The notes under the pieces were generated by a model that saw only the letters and a list, made by a program, of their open reading frames with translations, was not told the origin of the DNA and made no database searches. This document shows positions 9,601-17,232 of a stretch of DNA of 26,444 bases, in pieces. A program made the position numbers and the translations under genes. Every line of letters starts with the position of its first letter. The first letter of the stretch is position 1. The DNA comes from a virus: positions 1-26,444 of the IMG/VR virus record IMGVR_UViG_3300025132_000244; one strand, 5' to 3'.

Positions 9601-11808
9601 TCATTGCCCCGCGCTCACTTTGTAATCAATACCCAGCAGCGTCATCTTCAATGGCACTGTCTGGCCAATGGTGATCTGCCCGTCATAAGTATAACCTAAA
9701 ATGCCGTGCTGCGTCTTGATGCCTGTAAACTCTTCCACAGAGCTGTCCAGGACGCTTGCGCCAAAGTTTCTAAACGGCACCAGCTTGCCATTGATCGTCA
9801 GCGCCTGTGTCTCAAACAGCTCGGCGTTGACCTCAAAGATACGCTTCTTGAAGCCTTTCAGAGACCCGCTGGCGAGGTTTGGCTCCACCGGCAGGGTCTT
9901 GATCTCTGGCGTAAAGTTAAGGCCCACCTGGTGGCTGCTAGTGGCCGCTGTGGCAAACGTGACAGTGTGCGGCGATGCCGGCACAGTCTGGTCAGGCTCA
10001 ATGACGCCGTCGCGTATGATCTTGACGCTCTCGCCATTGAGGTGCGCCATCGTCACAGAGCTGGCAGCGCCGCCAGTCTTGGCGCTGTCTAGCAGCACAT
10101 TAGCGTCGAACAGCTCCACATAGTACGCCGCCGCGCTGTTGATGGTGCGCTTGACTACTACATAGATGTCATCGACATCGACGCCAATGTTCAGGAACTC
10201 ACCGTCCGTAGTCCACTCAGACGGCGCAATCACGTTCTGGCTTCGTAACAAAGTGTAACAAGCAATGCTGCCGTCTGTGCCGTTGACGATCATCAGACGG
10301 TCACCCTCATCTGTTGATGTGGCAACACGCACCGCCATTTCTTCTGGAGACTTCAACAGATGTGATGACAGCAACGATATCTTGGCCGAGGTGTAAGCCT
10401 GCACACTGTCACTAAAGACGAACTCTTGCAGCGCCTTACCCTGGCGCTGGATGAACAGCGTTGACCCGTCCACGTTCTGCAACCGAATGCCAGGCTTCAT
10501 GCCAAAGGCAGTCTGCTGCTTCACAATCAGATTGCTTGGCGTGATCGGCTCATCCAAAGTCTGCGGCACAAAGAACTCAGCGCCACTGGTAAAGACCTGC
10601 AAGTTGCGGCCTGAGAAGATATCGACAATGGCATTGAAGGTGCCGGTGTCCAGCGTCGCCTCAACGCCATCATCAGCCAAAGCCTCGCCTGGGTTGAAGT
10701 TGAAGAAGTCAGAAACCCGCGAACCAAACAGTGTCGATGGCCGGCTCTTAGTGCCGCCAAAGAACAGACGCCCCTCATGGAATGTCACGCTGCGCGGATA
10801 GCCGCGCGTGGCAGACCACACATCCTCATAGCCATGCTCACTGTTCCAGTCGCCGGCAACAATCGCGTCGGTGTCGAAGAAAGGCACATCAACAAATGCC
10901 TTCATCACAGTATCACTGACGAACTCCACATAACGCGCACGACCAAACCCAGTGGCAACTGATGCGTAATCTCCAACCGCCGCAGAGTTAAATGCCTTGA
11001 TGGCATAGTGTGTCGTGGCATCAGGTTGTGTTGTCCAGGCTGTGTTGACAGTCGCAACCTTAGTTGACCCCACATAGTCCTCAATGTGGCGCTTCTGGCC
11101 AGAGCCTGTGCCGCTGGTCAATTCAATGTACATGCCGTTGGGCTGATCATCGACAGTGAAGCTGGACGACGATTTAAGCGTGATGGTGTCTGTGCCGCCG
11201 GCTTGCGCCGTACCCGTGTCAGTCGTTACTGAAGACGCGGTGATAGTAATGTTGCCGCTGACAGCAGACGGCGTGATCGTAAACTGTGGGCTGTGGACAT
11301 CCACAACAAAAGTAAACTGAGGAATGTGGTCAAAGGCAATCGCGCTTGCAGTCCATGAGCTGTCAGTAGCGCCTCGCACAATCTTGGTTGGCGGCAGATC
11401 CTCATGCACGACAATGACAGTGTCAGCAGATTGCACCCAGTTCATCTCAGGCAGGATGGAAGCAGTCAAGCTGGCAACAGTCAGAAAGTCACTGCCGCTG
11501 CCATTGATGTTGGTGACTTGCGCGCCGTTCTTGAAGACGTACATTTTGCCAGGTGTGAAGACCAGCATGTAGCTGTCATTGATGCTGAACTCAAAGCTGA
11601 CCATGCGCACAGCATTAGCTGCACCGCTGTCTAGCGTGGCAACATACTTGGTGCCGTCACGGCGCTTGGCACCGCCCTGGGGCTGAATGCTGACATTCTT
11701 GGCTGTGGTCAAGCCAGACTTATACTGCGCAATGTCAGTGCGCGCTCTCAGCTTCGGATCTAGCTCACCGCTGGTGAAGTCATTCTGGATCTGAATGATG
11801 CGGCTCAT
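9601..11808 (-). CDS. Tail tubular protein B (T7 gp12-like nozzle protein)
   Basis: 735 aa, close to the size of T7 gp12 (794 aa). The N-terminus, IQNDFTSGELDPKLRARTDI followed by LTTAKNVSIQPQGGAKRRDG, is the characteristic opening of podovirus tail nozzle proteins. The body is beta-rich with many Gly/Thr/Ser/Asp turns, as expected for a beta-propeller nozzle, and no transmembrane segment is evident. It follows tail tubular protein A by 1 nt, the conserved order in this tail type. The start is supported by AAGG 7 nt upstream of ATG. Confidence 0.9.
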   Translation of the reverse strand: MSRIIQIQNDFTSGELDPKLRARTDIAQYKSGLTTAKNVSIQPQGGAKRRDGTKYVATLDSGAANAVRMVSFEFSINDSYMLVFTPGKMYVFKNGAQVTNINGSGSDFLTVASLTASILPEMNWVQSADTVIVVHEDLPPTKIVRGATDSSWTASAIAFDHIPQFTFVVDVHSPQFTITPSAVSGNITITASSVTTDTGTAQAGGTDTITLKSSSSFTVDDQPNGMYIELTSGTGSGQKRHIEDYVGSTKVATVNTAWTTQPDATTHYAIKAFNSAAVGDYASVATGFGRARYVEFVSDTVMKAFVDVPFFDTDAIVAGDWNSEHGYEDVWSATRGYPRSVTFHEGRLFFGGTKSRPSTLFGSRVSDFFNFNPGEALADDGVEATLDTGTFNAIVDIFSGRNLQVFTSGAEFFVPQTLDEPITPSNLIVKQQTAFGMKPGIRLQNVDGSTLFIQRQGKALQEFVFSDSVQAYTSAKISLLSSHLLKSPEEMAVRVATSTDEGDRLMIVNGTDGSIACYTLLRSQNVIAPSEWTTDGEFLNIGVDVDDIYVVVKRTINSAAAYYVELFDANVLLDSAKTGGAASSVTMAHLNGESVKIIRDGVIEPDQTVPASPHTVTFATAATSSHQVGLNFTPEIKTLPVEPNLASGSLKGFKKRIFEVNAELFETQALTINGKLVPFRNFGASVLDSSVEEFTGIKTQHGILGYTYDGQITIGQTVPLKMTLLGIDYKVSAGQ

Positions 11809-11809
11809 G

Positions 11810-12424
11810 CTAGTACCTTATGTCACTAATCGGAAACTCTTGAATGTTTTGTGAAGGCTGGCTTGCGCCATCGATGTTGATGGCAACACGCATCAAGCCG
11901 CCGCGCATGTTCTCAACCGGCGACCCGTATGCCTTGCCGTGATAATACTCAGCCTTGCTGATCTGATCGGTAATCGGCTCTGCGAACTCAGCAGCCAGCG
12001 CCGTCTTCAGCAGGCGCACAAAATATGGGGGGAAGATGGCCGGCTCTGGCCGGAACTGGTAGTCAATCCAGACATCCTCCAGATTCGTGAACAAGCCACC
12101 AGAGTAGATCTCAAAGTCGCGCACAGGGTTGCCGCCAACAGCACTGGTGTTGAACACAGCGCGCGGGTTGCCCAGAATGTCGCCTGGCAGTTGGTACTTG
12201 TATTTCCATTCATTAATAGGGGCATCAACAAGGCGCGCCAACTTCACCTTCTTCAGCGTCCAACTGAATGGATACTGCATCAGGATTGTGTCACGCACAT
12301 CATCATAGAGGCGGTCACCGACCTGGGCCTCATCTGTGCCATCCGCAAATGAAGAAAGGGGGGAAGCCCCCAGCATGATCAGCGCATCTGAAACGATAGA
12401 TAGTTTGGTATCACCCGCCGCCAT
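11810..12424 (-). CDS. Tail tubular protein A (T7 gp11-like adaptor)
   Basis: 204 aa, the usual length of gp11-type adaptors (196 aa in T7). N-terminal KLSIVSDALIMLGASPLSSF, then a helix and YDDVRDTILMQYPFSWTLKK, is a hallmark of the family: these proteins form the ring joining portal to nozzle. The central part has YQLPGDILGNPRAVF, also typical. The start has GGAG 7 nt upstream. The gene sits just after an intrinsic terminator, so it either depends on read-through or marks the start of a less abundant tail transcript. Confidence 0.92.
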   Translation of the reverse strand: MAAGDTKLSIVSDALIMLGASPLSSFADGTDEAQVGDRLYDDVRDTILMQYPFSWTLKKVKLARLVDAPINEWKYKYQLPGDILGNPRAVFNTSAVGGNPVRDFEIYSGGLFTNLEDVWIDYQFRPEPAIFPPYFVRLLKTALAAEFAEPITDQISKAEYYHGKAYGSPVENMRGGLMRVAINIDGASQPSQNIQEFPISDIRY

Positions 12425-12436
12425 AGCGCCACTCCA

Positions 12437-12468
12437 TAAAAGAGAAGGGGGGCCGGCGAACCGGCCCC
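12437..12468 (-). terminator. Intrinsic terminator with UUCG loop after the 90-aa head gene
   Basis: On the minus strand GGGGCCGG-TTCG-CCGGCCCC forms a perfect 8-bp GC stem (12449-12468) with a 4-nt loop, followed by the pyrimidine tract CCTTCTCTTTTA. It lies 6 nt beyond the stop of the 90-aa gene and 13 nt before the tail tubular protein A ATG, separating the very abundant capsid products from tail genes. The loop has the stable UUCG sequence, though its closing pair is G-C rather than the optimal C-G. Confidence 0.85.
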
Positions 12469-12474
12469 ACCAGT

Positions 12475-12747
12475 TTAGTCGCTGTCAGTCATGGCGACGG
12501 TAGTACCGTCGGTGACATCGACAACACCTGAAGCATTCGACGCGACCATCACGATGGACAAGGTCGGCGTATTTGAATCATGCACAAAGATGATGTCTCC
12601 AACTGCCAAGGTGTCAGACAGGTCATTAAAGTAACCAGCCGTGTTCACAGTCGCAATCGCGTCAGCCGAAGTGTAGGTGTAGAGCGAAGGGGCGTTGCCC
12701 TTTTTCGCTGCACCAATGACGTTGACGCCAGAAGAAGCAAAAGCCAT
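12475..12747 (-). CDS. Small 90-aa virion-type protein beside the capsid gene (decoration-like, unproven)
   Basis: Begins MAFASSGVNVIGAAKKGNAP and continues as a beta-rich Thr/Ser/Asp/Val sequence (YTSADAIATVNTAGYFND; VGDIIFVHDSN), ending in an acidic AMTDSD. Position directly downstream of the major capsid gene, with an excellent ribosome-binding site (AGGAG, 8 nt spacing) and a terminator straight after it, argues for high expression as a head-associated protein. Similar short beta-rich proteins with a GDIIxV segment occur as capsid decoration or fiber-head fragments in other phages. No enzymatic motif. Assignment to capsid surface is inference. Confidence 0.72.
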   Translation of the reverse strand: MAFASSGVNVIGAAKKGNAPSLYTYTSADAIATVNTAGYFNDLSDTLAVGDIIFVHDSNTPTLSIVMVASNASGVVDVTDGTTVAMTDSD

Positions 12748-12762
12748 TTGTCAGTCTCCTCT

Positions 12763-13596
12763 CTACTCGGTTGCTGAGATCTTGACGATGCCTTCATCGT
12801 CAATGGCAACGGCACCAGCCGAGAACATCGAAGACACAAGGAACGAAGTTTTCTCTGCAACGTAGTTGATCTCAGAACGCTGGTTCATGCTGATGCCCAT
12901 GCCGATTGCATCGCGGTGGAACGCGAAGCAAGTGCGGGTTGATGGGAGCGGCAGACCACCCTCATCGCGGTCACCCAGAGTGATGAACTTGAAGCCCAGG
13001 AACGTATCCAGCTCACCGGTAGAAAGAGCCTTGACCGTGGCAAAATCGCTGCTGGTCAGCTCAGTCTCGTCGAGCAGAGCAGACAGACCGTTTGCATGGA
13101 TAATCATGCAGCGACCCTCTGCCGGCACGTTCTTGGTGTCCAGAGCCTTCTTAGCTGCAAGCAGCTTGGCAAGGTTCATGTTGGTGCCGGAACCGCCAAC
13201 CGTTGTTGCAACGGTAGATGGCGACGACGCAGCGTTCAGCGCGTCAATGACAAGCTGATCCATGCGACGACCAATAGCACCACCAACGACCTGCACCAGC
13301 TCTTGGCGCTCATCGAAGTTGACTTTGGACTGCTGGAAGATATCGCTGTATTCGCTAGCGATGAAATCCGACATTGTTGCAGTAACCTGCGAATAGGTCA
13401 CGTTGAGAGGGGTAACGTCAGTTTGAGGAACCCGCACGGTGGCAACGCCTTTACCGATCTTCGGGAACTTCACCTGGTTGCCTTCGACGTTTGTCCGCTC
13501 ACGAGTTACGCCGGCAAGAGCGCGCGCGCCCTGGTATGCCTGCTTCACCTCGGCATCGAACAGTTGTACGAAAGCGGAAGAAATGCCTACAGCCAT
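12763..13596 (-). CDS. Major capsid protein
   Basis: 277 aa, a little short for a podovirus capsid protein (T7 gp10A 345 aa) but within range for an HK97-fold shell protein without insertion domains. The N-terminus MAVGISSAFVQLFDAEVKQA, then NQVKFPKIGKGVATVRVPQ and SDIFQQSKVNFDERQELVQV, matches the usual arrangement: N-terminal arm, beta strands of the E-loop, then the spine helix. The C-terminal half carries an EGRCMIIHANGLSALL segment like the P-domain/A-domain strand of such proteins. Strong ribosome-binding site AGGAG, 6 nt spacing. It lies between scaffold and tail tubular genes. A terminator and a structured leader lie upstream. Confidence 0.87.
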   Translation of the reverse strand: MAVGISSAFVQLFDAEVKQAYQGARALAGVTRERTNVEGNQVKFPKIGKGVATVRVPQTDVTPLNVTYSQVTATMSDFIASEYSDIFQQSKVNFDERQELVQVVGGAIGRRMDQLVIDALNAASSPSTVATTVGGSGTNMNLAKLLAAKKALDTKNVPAEGRCMIIHANGLSALLDETELTSSDFATVKALSTGELDTFLGFKFITLGDRDEGGLPLPSTRTCFAFHRDAIGMGISMNQRSEINYVAEKTSFLVSSMFSAGAVAIDDEGIVKISATE

Positions 13597-13730
13597 TTCT
13601 AACTCCTATACAAAAGTTAACACTGAATCGCCTAGCAGGTATCCTATCGGGCTGCGGCTTGGGCATGTACGCCACGCCCCCAAGCGGGGTTGACAGGTCG
13701 AAGACGATTGTCTGTCGGGCAAAGTATATG
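13597..13730 (-). promoter_or_regulatory. Structured leader of the capsid gene with two alternative hairpins
   Basis: Between the terminator and the capsid ATG there are 134 nt with no credible gene. On the minus strand CCCCGCTTGGGG (13678-13689) can fold as a 4-bp hairpin, while GCTTGGG (13679-13685) can instead pair over 7 bp with CCCAAGC (13657-13663). The two structures share the same GCTTGGG and exclude each other. No convincing sigma70 promoter was seen; GATAGGATACC and TTTTGTATAGG are AT-richer stretches without a matching -35. The ribosome-binding site AGGAG lies outside the hairpins. Confidence 0.45.
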
Positions 13731-13760
13731 AAAAAAAACGAGGACTGTAAACAGCCCTCG
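13731..13760 (-). terminator. Strong intrinsic terminator between scaffold and capsid genes
   Basis: On the minus strand CGAGGGCTG-TTTA-CAGTCCTCG gives a 9-bp stem (one G-U pair) with a 4-nt loop, followed immediately by eight T. It lies 8 nt beyond the scaffold stop. This is a textbook Rho-independent terminator, yet it stands upstream of the gene whose product is needed most, so the capsid gene must have its own promoter in the leader or rely on regulated read-through or RNA processing. Confidence 0.9.
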
Positions 13761-13768
13761 CTTATTGG

Positions 13769-14572
13769 TTACACGGGACTGTAGTCTGATGTTCCATAGA
13801 CTTGCTCAAAAGCCTTCTCGACCTTGGCACGATAGCCTGGGTCACTCTTGTACTCAGGCTTGCCGACCATAGCCATCAGCTCTTCCTTGGATGGCGCACC
13901 GTCTACAGGCCCGACATCAACAGGGATAGGCCTGTCGCCATAGTAGCTGCGCACCTTCTGCAATGCGCGCATGCCCTGTGCTGTGCCGCCCATGATCTTG
14001 AACTCTTCAAAATCATCTTGGCCCCACACGCCCTTGTTAACCAGGCTCTGCGCCCAGGTCGTCATGGACTTGATGGTGGCATCGGCATTCGGCCCTAGCT
14101 TCTCGTACTCTTCTTTGTGCGAGATAGCAGCTTGCTCACTCTCGTTGCCGGCCATCTCAATGAACTTGCCAGCCAGCTCGTTGAACGCAGCCTGACTGAC
14201 GCCATTATTTTTTGCCCAGTCACGATAGGTCGCATACAGCTCATCGTCCTCTGGAATGCCAGCATCAGTAAAGATAGACTGATCATACTCATCTGGAACT
14301 TTATGTTGGCCTTGCGAGAACTTCTTCTGAAGCTCGTTGTAAGACTTGACCAGGTTCTCAAGATCCGGCCCATCGCTCTCGTCCCAAAACTTGTCGGGAT
14401 ACCAGTCTGGCCTTTCAAATGCGATGTCCTCTTGCTCTGTTGCCAGAGTAACATCATCAAGCGATGGCTCGGTGTCTGGTTGCAGGTGTGAAATAGACTG
14501 CTCTTCGGCTTGCTCTTGGTTGTCGTCACTCTGTGGTTGAGCATCGGCCAACAGCCCCTCAGTTTCGTTCAT
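13769..14572 (-). CDS. Capsid assembly scaffolding protein
   Basis: 267 aa, very acidic N-terminal 60 residues rich in Glu, Gln and Asp (SDDNQEQAEEQSISHLQPD), then a conserved block DWYPDKFWDESDGPDLENLV and a helix NELQKKFSQGQHKVP, followed by helical sequence. The WYPxKFW...LVxSYxELQKK pattern is typical of podovirus scaffold proteins, which shape the procapsid and leave before DNA packaging. It lies between the portal-linked gene and the capsid gene, the T7 order (gp8-gp9-gp10). Its ATG overlaps the previous stop by 4 nt (ATGA). Confidence 0.85.
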   Translation of the reverse strand: MNETEGLLADAQPQSDDNQEQAEEQSISHLQPDTEPSLDDVTLATEQEDIAFERPDWYPDKFWDESDGPDLENLVKSYNELQKKFSQGQHKVPDEYDQSIFTDAGIPEDDELYATYRDWAKNNGVSQAAFNELAGKFIEMAGNESEQAAISHKEEYEKLGPNADATIKSMTTWAQSLVNKGVWGQDDFEEFKIMGGTAQGMRALQKVRSYYGDRPIPVDVGPVDGAPSKEELMAMVGKPEYKSDPGYRAKVEKAFEQVYGTSDYSPV

Positions 14573-14838
14573 AGCTCTCTTGCCCTTTTCATGCGCCGCT
14601 CAATTTCTCTGACCAGACTATTCTGGCCCTCACGAGCAAAACCGTGACTGGCGTCCTCACCAGGATACCAGGTCGGCTGCTCTATCGTCAGTGATCGCAA
14701 ATGGGTGAGCAGCTTTTGCCCATCATCACTGCCGAACACACGCAGGTACAGGCGATCGACATCGTCCTTGTCTACCTGCTGTTTTTTTGCAATCTCAGGA
14801 TCTGCAAGTTGCAGACCCTCCCATCCATCTGGATTCAT
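14569..14838 (-). CDS. Bbp19-like small phage protein, 89 aa
   Basis: I chose ATG at 14838 (MNPDGWEGLQLADPE) because AAGGA lies about 8 nt upstream and the longer Arg/His-rich form from 14877 overlaps the portal in an unrelated frame. The core RLYLRVFGSDDGQKLLTHL, followed by a variable stretch and REGQNSLVREIERRM, matches the pattern of the Bbp19-like phage domain (xxVFxxxxGxxxLxxL ... xEGxRxxVxxI). These proteins are commonly encoded beside portal and scaffold genes in podoviruses; their job is not established. The gene starts 1 nt after the portal stop and overlaps the scaffold start by 4 nt. Confidence 0.75.
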   Translation of the reverse strand: MNPDGWEGLQLADPEIAKKQQVDKDDVDRLYLRVFGSDDGQKLLTHLRSLTIEQPTWYPGEDASHGFAREGQNSLVREIERRMKRAREL

Positions 14839-14839
14839 C

Positions 14840-16402
14840 TTACATTCCTTCCGGTGGCGCTTCCTGTGGTGGCGCACCTTGCGCCTCTGCCTGTGCCTGG
14901 GCCTGCATCATAGCTGCGGCCTGCTCCATCATCTGCTGGCGCTCCTGCGGCGTTGTACGCAGGTCTGCGGGGATGCCCATCTTGTCTGCCACATAGTCAG
15001 GGATGTTGCCGGTCTTGACCGCCATCTGACCTTCGGGGCCGAGAGCAGAAGACATCTGCACCCACTGCATGATCTTTTCAATGTCACCCATGCTCTGTGC
15101 CTGGGCAATCGGACTGATCGGCACCACCTTAACCTCAAGACCGTTGACCTTCAGCGGCATCTCAATCAAGCCGCGCTCATCCATGACGTACAGGATGCGC
15201 CCGATCATCGGCACCATTGTCTCAGCAATCAATCTGCCAAACGCACTGCCCAGGTTGCTGGCCAGCTCCTTCATGCGTTCTGCGATTTCTGTGGCTGACC
15301 TAGCCGACATATTGTCAGGCGGCAGTGTGTCGTCCAGCAGTATCTTCTTGATGTTCATGCGCAGGTCGTTGATCACGATCTGGCTCACATTGAAGTCACC
15401 GGAACGCGGCATCTGCCGCAGGCTCTCGCCCTGGGGGCCACCGTTGCGCGCCACAGGGATGATGGCACCAGGCGCAATGCGGATGGTCTGCGGGTTCAAC
15501 ACGCCGTCATCTGCCGCCGTGTAGACGCCGGCAATAGACAGGCTGGCGTTCTTCAGCAACAGCTCCAGCGTCTTGTTCAATGTCTTGATGTCGGGGATGG
15601 CTGTGACCAACGGCCCCCGCCCATAGACCTCGCCGGCCACCTTCATATAGCGCGCGACGATCCACGGCGATGTCTTCATGCGGCGCATCAGTAGCTGGCT
15701 TTTGCCGCCTGGCCAAATGACATGGTAGCAGAAGTCACCTTGGTCAACGTCATACAGCGTGGCCTCAAGCAGCTCGACCTCGTCTGTCGGCTTCTCTTCG
15801 ATCATACGCTGCAAGCGGTCAGGCAACTCAGCATCAGACCAGTGCTGTGTGATGGCCTCGCCCTTCATCCGCATGCGGCGATAGACGTTGTCCACCTTGC
15901 CATATGCGCCCTCTTCGATGCTGACCAGGTACTGCGGCACAGATGTGAACCGGATGGGCGTCATGTCATCGCCATCCTGCACCAGCATGACGGCAGTGCC
16001 GACAGCAAGATCCAGCAGGAACTCACCCATAGCCAGGTCAAAGTTGGACTGGCGCAGAACCGAAAACATCTTTTCAGAGTAGATGTCGAGAGCTGCCTGC
16101 GCCTCAATGCGGCGGTCTTCTGGGATGTCAGCGCCTGGCTCTAGCCGGCACCAGTTAGCATAGGGCGGGAACAGGCCCGACTGGATGCGGTTGGCAAAAC
16201 GCTGGACAGCATTGATGGCGGTACTGTCAAACACACGCGCCATCTTGTTCTGACCTGGCGCACCGCCACCCTCATAGTAGCCATCATACAGGTTGCGCTG
16301 TGGCAAACCGAACTCATAGCAGTCCTCATAGATCTGCCGCCAGTGATCCTTGCGACGCTGCGCGGCCTCATGCCGCTTCATAATTTGCTGGACACTATGC
16401 AC
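14840..16402 (-). CDS. Portal (head-to-tail connector) protein
   Basis: About 520 aa, like T7 gp8 (536 aa). The N-terminal helix MKRHEAAQRRKDHWRQIYED followed by YEFGLPQRN, then FDSTAINAVQRFANRIQSGL and FPPYANWCRLEPG, are diagnostic of T7-type portals, the ring through which DNA is packaged and released. The C-terminus is Gln/Ala/Pro-rich (MMQAQAQAEAQGAPPQE). The start is uncertain: GTG at 16402 (VHSVQQIM) has AGAGGA 9 nt upstream and overlaps the previous gene by 8 nt; ATG at 16381 has a weaker site. The frame stays open to 16507, but that Arg/Ala/Pro-rich extension lies inside the preceding gene and does not look like portal. Confidence 0.92.
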   Translation of the reverse strand: MHSVQQIMKRHEAAQRRKDHWRQIYEDCYEFGLPQRNLYDGYYEGGGAPGQNKMARVFDSTAINAVQRFANRIQSGLFPPYANWCRLEPGADIPEDRRIEAQAALDIYSEKMFSVLRQSNFDLAMGEFLLDLAVGTAVMLVQDGDDMTPIRFTSVPQYLVSIEEGAYGKVDNVYRRMRMKGEAITQHWSDAELPDRLQRMIEEKPTDEVELLEATLYDVDQGDFCYHVIWPGGKSQLLMRRMKTSPWIVARYMKVAGEVYGRGPLVTAIPDIKTLNKTLELLLKNASLSIAGVYTAADDGVLNPQTIRIAPGAIIPVARNGGPQGESLRQMPRSGDFNVSQIVINDLRMNIKKILLDDTLPPDNMSARSATEIAERMKELASNLGSAFGRLIAETMVPMIGRILYVMDERGLIEMPLKVNGLEVKVVPISPIAQAQSMGDIEKIMQWVQMSSALGPEGQMAVKTGNIPDYVADKMGIPADLRTTPQERQQMMEQAAAMMQAQAQAEAQGAPPQEAPPEGM

Positions 16403-16694
16403 TGGCCTGGTTCCTCTTGCTGATGTTCTTGGCCTTGCTCTTGGCGTCTGCCTTGGAGCTAGCGCCCCAAGCGCGCAGCGACAAGAGCAGGCGCGTAGGC
16501 TTGCCATCCTTGTATTCTGGCCCAGGCATACCGCCCATACGCGCCAGGAAACTTGCGCGACGCGGGTTGTCGCCCTTCTTTACAGGTGCCTTGAGATTCA
16601 TGCCCTGCGCTTTGGCAGACGCCCTACCCTTGGCATTCAGGCCACCCGACGCAGACTTGCCTTCTTTGCGCTGCCAGGCGGGTGATCTAGCCAT
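16395..16694 (-). CDS. Small basic protein, DUF6321-like, 99 aa
   Basis: Sequence ARSPAWQRKEGKSASGGLNA then KGRASAKAQGMNLKAPVKKG, with FLARMGGMPGP and LLLSLRAWGASS, matches my memory of the DUF6321-type proteins seen in aquatic phages and large eukaryotic viruses (pattern AWQRKEGK-xx-GGLNxKGR ... FxARM-xx-MPG). Strongly basic, Lys/Arg/Ser-rich C-terminus (KADAKSKAKNISKRNQA), so nucleic-acid binding or packing into the virion are possible. No function is established. It overlaps its upstream neighbour by 8 nt and the portal start by 8 nt. The family name is from recognition, not a search. Confidence 0.72.
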   Translation of the reverse strand: MARSPAWQRKEGKSASGGLNAKGRASAKAQGMNLKAPVKKGDNPRRASFLARMGGMPGPEYKDGKPTRLLLSLRAWGASSKADAKSKAKNISKRNQASA

Positions 16695-16905
16695 CCTTCT
16701 TGCCCTTCAGCAGATCCGCGTCAGCTTTACGCGCGCCGCCCTTACCACTGACAAAAGACTTCACGCGGCCCATCGCCCACTGATGAGCTGAGACCTTTGG
16801 GCGTGACCCCGCAGAATAATAGGCACCAAGCCCCCTACGGTAGACCTTGTTCAGCTTGTCCTGGCTAAACCTGCTGGCATTAGGGATGTTTGAAAAACTA
16901 GCCAC
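16687..16905 (-). CDS. Small basic protein, DUF5824-like, 72 aa, GTG start
   Basis: Begins at GTG 16903-16905 with GAGGAG 7 nt upstream, a good ribosome-binding site that settles the start despite the rare codon. The core KVYRRGLGAYYSAGSRPKVS followed by AHQWAMGRVKSFVSGKGG matches the DUF5824-type pattern (RRGLGAYYSxGSRPxVxxxxWAxxRVxSF), a short domain found in aquatic viruses with unknown role. It ends in a Lys-rich tail (LLKGKKDG). It overlaps the upstream 61-aa gene by 8 nt and the downstream basic gene by 8 nt, so these little genes are tightly coupled. Confidence 0.72.
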   Translation of the reverse strand: MASFSNIPNASRFSQDKLNKVYRRGLGAYYSAGSRPKVSAHQWAMGRVKSFVSGKGGARKADADLLKGKKDG

Positions 16906-17083
16906 GGCTGCGCTCCTCGCTGATCTTGTCCATCATTGCCGGCGTCAACAGACCGCGCTTATACAAGCGCCTGGTGCGCTTAATCTCAGCGCGGCGCTTG
17001 TCTGGATCTTTAGCGCCGGCAACGTACTTCTTCGGAATGCCAGACTTCTTGTCCTTCGGCACCTCGGCAAACTTACGCGCCAT
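16898..17083 (-). CDS. Small very basic protein, 61 aa, unknown
   Basis: MARKFAEVPKDKKSGIPKKY then VAGAKDPDKRRAEIKRTRRL and YKRGLLTPAMMDKISEERSRG. More than a quarter of the residues are Lys or Arg. The PKDKKSGIPKKYVxGA opening is a pattern I associate with other aquatic phage and giant-virus short proteins, but I cannot assign a family. It overlaps the upstream gene by 11 nt and the DUF5824-like gene by 8 nt. Upstream GAAGAAG is a weak ribosome-binding site, so coupling to the previous gene is likely. A nucleic-acid-binding or virion DNA-condensing role is possible but only inferred from charge. Confidence 0.66.
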   Translation of the reverse strand: MARKFAEVPKDKKSGIPKKYVAGAKDPDKRRAEIKRTRRLYKRGLLTPAMMDKISEERSRG

Positions 17084-17231
17084 ACGTTTTCTTCTTCGCC
17101 ATCTTGGTCTTCATGCTGGCACCAGTCATGCGGCCACCAGTCTGGCGCGCATACTCTTTTGCCGCCTTCATGCCAGCCTTGCTATATGCGAAGTGGCGGC
17201 TCTTGCCGTCCTTAGATACTACCTTTGGCAT
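17073..17231 (-). CDS. Small basic protein, 52 aa, unknown
   Basis: I place the start at ATG 17231 (MPKVVSKDGKSRHFAYSKAG) because GGGAG lies 6 nt upstream; a longer reading to 17270 would run through the end of the previous gene. After a KDGKxRHFAYSKAGMKAAKE segment come ARQTGGRMTG and a Lys-rich end MAKKKTYGA. This short pattern with a Lys/Arg-rich tail recurs in aquatic phage genomes next to portal genes, but no function is known to me. It is one of four consecutive small basic proteins that precede portal. Confidence 0.66.
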   Translation of the reverse strand: MPKVVSKDGKSRHFAYSKAGMKAAKEYARQTGGRMTGASMKTKMAKKKTYGA

Positions 17232-17232
17232 G

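Noticed and set aside
13689-13730. Plus-strand promoter TTGACA ... TATATG near the capsid leader
   Set aside because: Spacing is about 29 bp, far from 17, and no rightward gene follows.
13597-13768. A tRNA or small ORF in the scaffold-capsid gap
   Set aside because: No cloverleaf could be drawn; the only minus-strand ATG frame runs into the capsid gene out of frame without a ribosome-binding site.
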